From the NCBI GenBank assembly GCA_016928915.1, contig JAFGJT010000009.1, positions 124,347 to 188,346 of the forward strand: a DNA stretch of 64,000 nt, in the 5' to 3' direction. How positions within the stretch are numbered: the stretch's first letter is position 1; the number at the start of each line of letters is the position of its first letter. Below the pieces are notes generated by a model. That model saw only the letters and a program-made list of their open reading frames with translations, searched no databases and was not told the origin of the DNA. Below are positions 59,127 to 64,000 of the stretch, in pieces. A program made the position numbers and the translations under genes. This stretch comes from Candidatus Peregrinibacteria bacterium. Its GTDB lineage: Bacteria > Patescibacteriota > Gracilibacteria > UBA1369 > PNNO01.

Positions 59127-60383
59127 ATGTTTTTGCACAAATATAAAAATTTCGCATTAGGCACCGTGTTTGTTTCACCGATATTAGTGCATTTTTGGAC
59201 CATTTTAAAATATGGCTTAAATATTCCTTTCTGGGATGATTTTGATACTGTATTTTCATTCTTAATCAAATATTTAAACACTAATTCTTTATTTGAAAAA
59301 TTAGCATTGGTTTTTGCCCAGCATACTGAACATAGATTTGCCTTAAACAGAATAGTGAGTTTATTAAATTATTATATCAGTAATGTTGACTTTAAATTAC
59401 TTCTGATAATCGGAAATCTGGCTCTTATCGGTGTTTTAATAATTCTTTACCGCGCTTGCAAAGTTTCAAAAAATAAGCTTTTTTTTCTTATCCCGATCCC
59501 TTTTCTTCTTTTTCAGCCGCAGTATAATGAAAGTATTTTCTGGGCAACCGCGGCGCTGGCAAATTTTTTTATTTTATTATTTGCTTTTTTGGCTATTTAT
59601 TTTCTTCCAAAAAATAAAAAAAAATTCTTTATTTTATCAATAATTTTTGCCCTGTGCGCCACATTTACAATGGGCAACGGAATATTTGTATTTCTTATCG
59701 GCTTATTGGTTTTGGTATATCAAAAACGTTATCGTGAAACCATTATTTGGTTTGTGGTTACAGCAGCGGTCATTGCATTCTATTTTTATAATTACATCAA
59801 TCCGGCAAGCCATCCCAGCCTATTGCAGGCATTGCTCCATCCTCTTGATATAATAATTTGTTTTTTCTCTTTAATAGGCGCGCCTTTAGCTTCGCTTCAC
59901 CCATATTTATTAAGTCTTTCGCCATATTTCGGCATTTTAATTGTTTTATATTTTATTTATTTAACTTATAAAGCTTATTTTAAGAAAAATATCGTTATTT
60001 ATTCGTTTTTTCTTTTTCTTTTGATTTCAGTGTTTTTAATAGCTTTTGCTCGCAGCGGTTTTGGACTGGAACAGGCCTTTTCTTCAAAATACATGATAGT
60101 AGGTATTTTGTTTTATATCCTCAGCTATATTTCACTTGTTGAGATTTTTCCGTTTATTCAGAAAAAAAAATACGTGTTTGTTTTTATGATTTTTGCCTTG
60201 GTATTTAATGTTGTTGCATATTATTCAAATTTTAAATACATAAAAGACCATCATGATAGTTTGGCGGGCAGCATGGAACAATGGCGCGAGACCAAGTCCG
60301 GCTTTTTGTTATATCCTGACCAAGACAGAGCAAATAAGCTCCTTTTAGAAGCGATGGATAAAAATATATATACGGTTAACTAG
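59127..60383 (+). CDS. Polytopic membrane protein, GT-C glycosyltransferase-like
   Basis: 418 residues with about ten membrane helices. I do not recognise a named family. The first outside loop after helix 1 carries NIPFWDDFDTVF and then QHTEHRFALNRIVSLL, acidic and His/Glu residues in the place where GT-C enzymes (polyprenyl-phosphate sugar transferases) keep their catalytic acid. The rest alternates helices and short loops (IPIPFLLFQPQYNESIFWATAAL). It is 44 bp upstream of the phosphoribosyltransferase gene and in the same direction, so it could use the sugar-lipid made by its neighbours. That role is inferred. Confidence 0.6.
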   Translation: MFLHKYKNFALGTVFVSPILVHFWTILKYGLNIPFWDDFDTVFSFLIKYLNTNSLFEKLALVFAQHTEHRFALNRIVSLLNYYISNVDFKLLLIIGNLALIGVLIILYRACKVSKNKLFFLIPIPFLLFQPQYNESIFWATAALANFFILLFAFLAIYFLPKNKKKFFILSIIFALCATFTMGNGIFVFLIGLLVLVYQKRYRETIIWFVVTAAVIAFYFYNYINPASHPSLLQALLHPLDIIICFFSLIGAPLASLHPYLLSLSPYFGILIVLYFIYLTYKAYFKKNIVIYSFFLFLLISVFLIAFARSGFGLEQAFSSKYMIVGILFYILSYISLVEIFPFIQKKKYVFVFMIFALVFNVVAYYSNFKYIKDHHDSLAGSMEQWRETKSGFLLYPDQDRANKLLLEAMDKNIYTVN

Positions 60384-60427
60384 GTTTTTAGTTTATAATC
60401 TGTTCGAATATTTGTTTAAAACCTAGA

Positions 60428-61291
60428 ATGAAAAATTATCTTGCTTTGCTTCGTCCCACACAATGGATTAAAAACCTGTTTATTTTGCTGCCTTTGTTTT
60501 TCGGCTTAAAAATTACAGACTTGAACCTTCTTTCTACAGCCCTTTTGGCGGTATTTTTCTTTTCGTTCGTAACAAGCGCCGTCTACATTTTTAATGATTA
60601 TTATGATCTTGAGGAAGACAAAAAGCATCCCATTAAAAGAAACAGGCCGTTTGCCGCCGGAAAAGTTTCTATTAAAAAAGCATTTATACTCATGGCGGTG
60701 CTTTTTGTTATTGGATGCGCAGGTTCCTGGGTAATGGCTCCTTCGATGTTTTATTTGGTTTTGAGCTATTGCTTTTTTAACGTGTTGTACACCCTGAAAT
60801 TTAAACATATTGTTCTTATAGATATCGTAATCGTAGGGATTGGCTTTGTAATCAGGCTTTTAATAGGTGCTGTTGTTACAGGGTTGGCTCTTTCGCAATG
60901 GATTGTTACAATGATTTTTTTGCTTGCTCTTTTCATTTCCATTGCAAAACGCAGAGACGACATGTTGATTTATCTTAACGAAGGCAAAATGACGAGGAAG
61001 GTGATGGATGGCTATAACATGGAATTTTTGAATGCTTCTATGGTTTTGGCGGCATCAGCTGTTGTTGTTTTTTATATCATCTACACTGTTTCACCAGATG
61101 TAATCGGCAAAGTTCACACAGATAAGCTTTATTTTACATCTGTATTTGTTGTGCTCGGCGTTCTTCGATATTTGCAAATCGCTTTTGTTGAAAACAACAG
61201 CGGTTCACCCACTGAAATTCTTTTGAAAGACAAGTTTATTTTATTCACGATTTTGGGATGGGCAGTCACATTTGTTGCTCTTACATATTAA
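60428..61291 (+). CDS. UbiA-type polyprenyl-phosphate phosphoribosyltransferase
   Basis: 287 residues, eight or nine membrane helices, UbiA superfamily. It matches the decaprenyl-phosphate phosphoribosyltransferase branch: RPTQWIKNLFILLPLFFG at the start, the catalytic IFNDYYDLEEDKKHPIKRNRPFAAG (NDxxDxxxD), then LKFKHIVLIDIVIVGIGFVIRLLIG and IAKRRDDM. Known members (Rv3806c) join PRPP to a polyprenyl phosphate, giving polyprenyl-phosphoryl-5-phosphoribose. The family call is firm; that this protein uses PRPP is inferred from subfamily pattern. It lies 6 bp before the GtrA-HAD gene. Confidence 0.82.
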   Translation: MKNYLALLRPTQWIKNLFILLPLFFGLKITDLNLLSTALLAVFFFSFVTSAVYIFNDYYDLEEDKKHPIKRNRPFAAGKVSIKKAFILMAVLFVIGCAGSWVMAPSMFYLVLSYCFFNVLYTLKFKHIVLIDIVIVGIGFVIRLLIGAVVTGLALSQWIVTMIFLLALFISIAKRRDDMLIYLNEGKMTRKVMDGYNMEFLNASMVLAASAVVVFYIIYTVSPDVIGKVHTDKLYFTSVFVVLGVLRYLQIAFVENNSGSPTEILLKDKFILFTILGWAVTFVALTY

Positions 61292-61297
61292 AGAAAA

Positions 61298-62152
61298 ATG
61301 TCAAAATTAATTATTAAATATAGTGCATTTGCTCTCATTGCGATTTTTGGCAATATAATCGTGCAATTCATGGTTTTTAATAATTATACCGGTCCATATC
61401 AGCTACTCGTTGCCATGGCTTGCGGTACGGTGGCCAGCCTTTTTATTAAATATTTTCTGGATAAGAAATTCATTTTTTATTTTAACAATAAGAGAAATAA
61501 TATTTATAATTTTGCGCTTTATTCATTTAACGGCGTTTTTACTACATTAATTTTTTGGGGCATAGAAACAGCCTTTTATATTTTCCTGCCGTTTGGGGCG
61601 GCAAAATACATTGGGGCATTTATTGGGTTATGCATTTGTTATGTGATTAAGTACCACCTTGATAAACGTTTTGTCTTTGTGGAGTTTCCGTATGACAAAC
61701 TGCCTGCATTTGAAGATATTGGAGATATTCTGGATATGACTGTTATTCTTGATATTGACGGAACTATTGTGGCTGATAATTGTGATGAAATTGCCGCAGA
61801 AACAATGGTTGCAGTTGAAACGTTAAAGAAACACAACACGGTTTATTTATGCACAAATTCATTTAACCGCATTCGCAACGCCAAAGTAGAGAAATTATTG
61901 GGGCTGAAAATTGCCGACATGAAGCATAAAAAACCGAGCAAAAAAATTTTGGAAACAATGTTTGTGGAAAATCCGAGTCGCCTAGTTGTAATTGGTGATA
62001 AGTTTTTAACTGACGGTTTGTTTGCCAAACGCATAGGCGCGCAATTTTTAATGGTTAAAAGAAAACTTTCATTCAACGAGCCTTTATTGGTAAAAGTAAT
62101 TAATTTTATTGATGGTATGGCATATCATTTCGCTTATTTGTCTAAAAAATAG
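61298..62152 (+). CDS. GtrA-HAD fusion: flippase-like domain plus phosphatase domain
   Basis: 284 residues. The first about 130 are a GtrA-family four-helix membrane domain (YSAFALIAIFGNIIVQFMVF, KYFLDKKFIFYF, YVIKYHLDKRFVFVEF). The rest is a HAD hydrolase: motif I VILDIDGTIV (DxDGT), motif II CTNS, the motif III lysine near KHKKPSKK and motif IV VIGDKFLTDGLFAKRIGA. The GDxxxTD form resembles YqeG/PGP-phosphatase type HAD-IIIA enzymes acting on phospholipid-linked substrates. A GtrA protein takes part in polyprenyl-phospho-pentose flipping in mycobacteria (Rv3789). With the gene upstream, synthesis, dephosphorylation and flipping fit, but none is tested here. Confidence 0.85.
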   Translation: MSKLIIKYSAFALIAIFGNIIVQFMVFNNYTGPYQLLVAMACGTVASLFIKYFLDKKFIFYFNNKRNNIYNFALYSFNGVFTTLIFWGIETAFYIFLPFGAAKYIGAFIGLCICYVIKYHLDKRFVFVEFPYDKLPAFEDIGDILDMTVILDIDGTIVADNCDEIAAETMVAVETLKKHNTVYLCTNSFNRIRNAKVEKLLGLKIADMKHKKPSKKILETMFVENPSRLVVIGDKFLTDGLFAKRIGAQFLMVKRKLSFNEPLLVKVINFIDGMAYHFAYLSKK

Positions 62153-62215
62153 ATTTATTTTTTCTTGCAAATATATGATATTTTTGGCAAAATTACGTGG
62201 CAGAAAAAACAACAG

Positions 62216-62292
62216 GGGCTTGTAGCTCAGCTGGTTAGAGCGCGTCGCTGATAACGACGAGGCCCGTGGTTCAAGTCCACGCAAGCCCACCA
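62216..62292 (+). tRNA. tRNA-Ile (anticodon GAT)
   Basis: Acceptor GGGCTTG/CAAGCCC, anticodon loop CTGATAA, T loop TTCAAGT, CCA encoded. Confidence 0.95.
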
Positions 62293-62391
62293 TTTAAATA
62301 TTTGACATTTAACAGGTCTTGTTAAGTTTTTTTGACAATTGTTTTTATTGATGTTATAAATTTAACCTTTAAAGAGTTAATATTTATAATT

Positions 62392-63150
62392 ATGAATCCT
62401 ATTGATAAAAAGAATTGCAGTAATGATTATAAAAACGTAAACAGAGTTACTTTGAGCGGTGTTGATTTTTTGTTAAGGCTTAATGAAGACGGCACCTATT
62501 ATGTGTCATTGGAAAATCCGGATTTAAATGACCTGCCAGACGAGCTTAAAACAATCGACCTGTCTTGTTTGAAAATTGAGGATCTTGAAAGAATCGGATT
62601 TTGCCCGATTGTTGAAACAATCAGATTTGATGAAAACAGCAGTCCAAAAACCGATGATTATTATTTGAAATCCACCAAGCATTCTGTTCATAGACTGGGC
62701 ATACATTTTGGCGAAAATACTGAAGATGAGAAATTATTAGCAAATGAAAGAATTTGTCTTAATAAACTGTATCGTTTATATATGGGAAGAAATTTTTTAA
62801 AAACATCCTGTATTTACAGACACGGGATGTTTGGCGGTGAATATGTAAGTGAGTTTTTTTTGGTTGTTAAAATTGAAAACGATAATGTGTTTACTTTGGA
62901 ATCATGTTATCGTCCCGGACATATTGAAGAAATAACTTTAACACAGCTTCTTGATTCCTTGGATCTTTACAGCCCCGTTGAACTGAATAATGAGATTATT
63001 ATTGAAAACGGACAGGTGACTTCAAGAAGAATATTCAAAAAAAGCAGACCATGTAGGCTTGAACATTTACAAGACGGAAAAGTCTTTTGTACACAGGAAT
63101 TAGACGGAAGCGTTAATAAAAAGAGGCCACCTCCGGATCGGTTAAATTAA
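62392..63150 (+). CDS. Hypothetical protein
   Basis: The track start is 62332, but the ATG at 62392 (MNPIDKKNCSNDYKNVN) is more likely since the 20 codons before it look non-coding and are very AT-rich; this gives 252 residues. Alpha/beta, soluble, with about seven Cys. No family recognised. The first about 70 residues (DFLLRLNEDGTYYVSLENPDLNDLP) look like a small domain; the end is basic (NKKRPPPDRLN). No partner gene is evident; it lies between tRNA-Ile and a permease on the other strand. Confidence 0.6.
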   Translation: MNPIDKKNCSNDYKNVNRVTLSGVDFLLRLNEDGTYYVSLENPDLNDLPDELKTIDLSCLKIEDLERIGFCPIVETIRFDENSSPKTDDYYLKSTKHSVHRLGIHFGENTEDEKLLANERICLNKLYRLYMGRNFLKTSCIYRHGMFGGEYVSEFFLVVKIENDNVFTLESCYRPGHIEEITLTQLLDSLDLYSPVELNNEIIIENGQVTSRRIFKKSRPCRLEHLQDGKVFCTQELDGSVNKKRPPPDRLN

Positions 63151-63151
63151 T

Positions 63152-64000
63152 TTATTCATATCGCAGCGCTTCTACGGGGCTTAAGTGAGATGCTTTTCGT
63201 GCAGGGTATAGACCGAATGCAATGCCAAAGAGTAAAGCCGCCGATATAGCGAGCAGTACGGCATCCAGAGTTATTGTTAAACCAAATGAATATCCCAGAC
63301 TGCCTGACACCCACTCAATCAGAACTACTACAATGCTCCCAAAAATAATTCCTGCTACTCCTCCCAAGCCGGTAATTATAATGGTTTCTAATAAAAATTG
63401 TCTTTCAATTATTTTATTTTTTGCTCCCAGCGCTTTACGAAGGCCGATTTCGCGTGTTCTTTCAAGCACCGTAAGGTACATAATGTTCATAATACCAACT
63501 CCACCGACAACAAGTGATATCCCTGCAACCGCAAGAACGAGCAGAGTTATTCCAAATGTTACAACCCCCATCATTTCCAGGGCTTCCTGCATGCTTGTTA
63601 CCCTAAAATCGTCTTTATCGGGATTATCTGGCGGCAGGGAATGCCTTTTCCTCATAATGGATGTTATATCGGCAACTGTTTCTGATGTTTTTGACAAATC
63701 TTTTACCTGTAAAAAACCATAAATTACATGGTCAACGCCAAGCAGTTGTTTTTGGGCTGTCTTAAGCGGCACAAAAATCATTTTGTCATAATTGAAATAA
63801 AAAATTCCGCCGCGTTTTTCTGTAACGCCGATTACTTTAAAATTCACTTGGTTTATTTTTATTGATTTGCCTATCGCATTTTCTGCTCCGAAAAGTTCCT
63901 CTTTAAGATCGTAACCCAGCACTGCAATTTTTGCCTGTGATTTCTCTTCTTTCTCATTAAAAAATCTGCCTTGGCCTATTTTTATTTGTTTATCAATTTC
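63152..64000 (-). CDS. MacB-type ABC permease, 5' end cut by window edge
   Basis: The track begins at an internal GTG (63922), but the frame stays open to the right edge; the codons before it (GQGRFFNEKEEKSQAKIAV) are coding, so the gene is partial. The visible 283 residues are the end of the MacB periplasmic core domain (FKVIGVTEKRGGIFYFNYDKMIFVP) and the FtsX-like region with three helices (MMGVVTFGITLLVLAVAGISLVVGGVGIMNIM, GLGGVAGIIFGSIVVVLIEWV, AVLLAISAALLFGIAFGLYPARKASHLSPVEALRYE). This C-terminus is typical. Such permeases form tripartite or lipoprotein/peptide export systems; partner genes lie beyond the window. Confidence 0.9.
   Translation of the reverse strand, partial: EIDKQIKIGQGRFFNEKEEKSQAKIAVLGYDLKEELFGAENAIGKSIKINQVNFKVIGVTEKRGGIFYFNYDKMIFVPLKTAQKQLLGVDHVIYGFLQVKDLSKTSETVADITSIMRKRHSLPPDNPDKDDFRVTSMQEALEMMGVVTFGITLLVLAVAGISLVVGGVGIMNIMYLTVLERTREIGLRKALGAKNKIIERQFLLETIIITGLGGVAGIIFGSIVVVLIEWVSGSLGYSFGLTITLDAVLLAISAALLFGIAFGLYPARKASHLSPVEALRYE

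Noticed and set aside
62084-62293. 69-aa minus ORF MVGLRGLEPRASSLSATRSNQL
   Set aside because: Antisense of tRNA-Ile, a common annotation artefact.

Overview
The window looks like a chromosome segment of a Candidate Phyla Radiation (Patescibacteria, Parcubacteria-like) bacterium. The support is a short, divergent 16S rRNA (about 1.47 kb) with base changes in usually universal positions, AT-rich DNA with many AAA/TTT runs, compact operons with 1-14 nt overlaps, and many small or lineage-specific proteins. The gene set is richer than in the most reduced CPR genomes: it has shikimate enzymes, a NifU/NifS Fe-S pair, L-aspartate oxidase and a surface-glycan repertoire. A Falkowbacteria/Magasanikbacteria-like lineage is only a guess.

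Layout. (1) 1-13.4 kb, minus strand: a long run gyrA > calcium-binding surface protein > L31 with a basic tail > aroC > tgt > HD hydrolase > ruvA > Xaa-Pro peptidase > purQ-purS fusion > glmS > pyruvate kinase (cut by the left edge). (2) 13.5-24.6 kb: VirB4-like ATPase, SLH-S41 protease (minus), a large FecR-like membrane protein, then gyrB-rpsU-prmC-prfA with a clear terminator after rpsU. (3) 24.6-34.8 kb: a 1.1-kaa protein ending in an HD-GYP domain, nadB, a U32 family protein, and a minus-strand shikimate operon aroF-aroB-aroA/K. (4) 34.8-46 kb: surface-polysaccharide ABC exporter and several glycosyltransferases, with an HNH nuclease, TatD, a DUF4256-like protein and RadA between them. 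(5) 46-52.8 kb: tRNA-Lys, two tRNA-Ala, tRNA-Leu, an SLH protein, nifS/nifU with a lipoprotein, a RimK-like ligase and clpP. (6) 52.8-55 kb: a stand-alone 16S rRNA unit with promoter, boxA and a 19-bp flanking processing stem; no 23S or 5S follows. A small membrane protein ends inside the next tRNA-Ala. (7) 55-64 kb: two O-antigen-ligase-like TPR proteins tail to tail, then a three-gene set (polytopic GT-C-like protein, polyprenyl-phosphate phosphoribosyltransferase-like UbiA protein, GtrA-HAD fusion), tRNA-Ile, an unknown protein and a MacB-type permease cut by the right edge.

How it fits together. Two themes recur: a structured cell surface (SLH proteins, Ca-binding repeats, glycan export, ligases) and compression of metabolism into fused enzymes (PurQ-PurS, AroA-AroK, GtrA-HAD, GT2-GT4). 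The most interesting candidate system is the 59.1-62.2 kb set. It could make a polyprenyl-phosphoribose, remove its phosphate with the HAD domain, flip it with the GtrA domain and use it as a sugar donor. This resembles the mycobacterial decaprenyl-phosphoryl-pentose pathway but with two steps in one polypeptide. That is inference from family membership and gene order.
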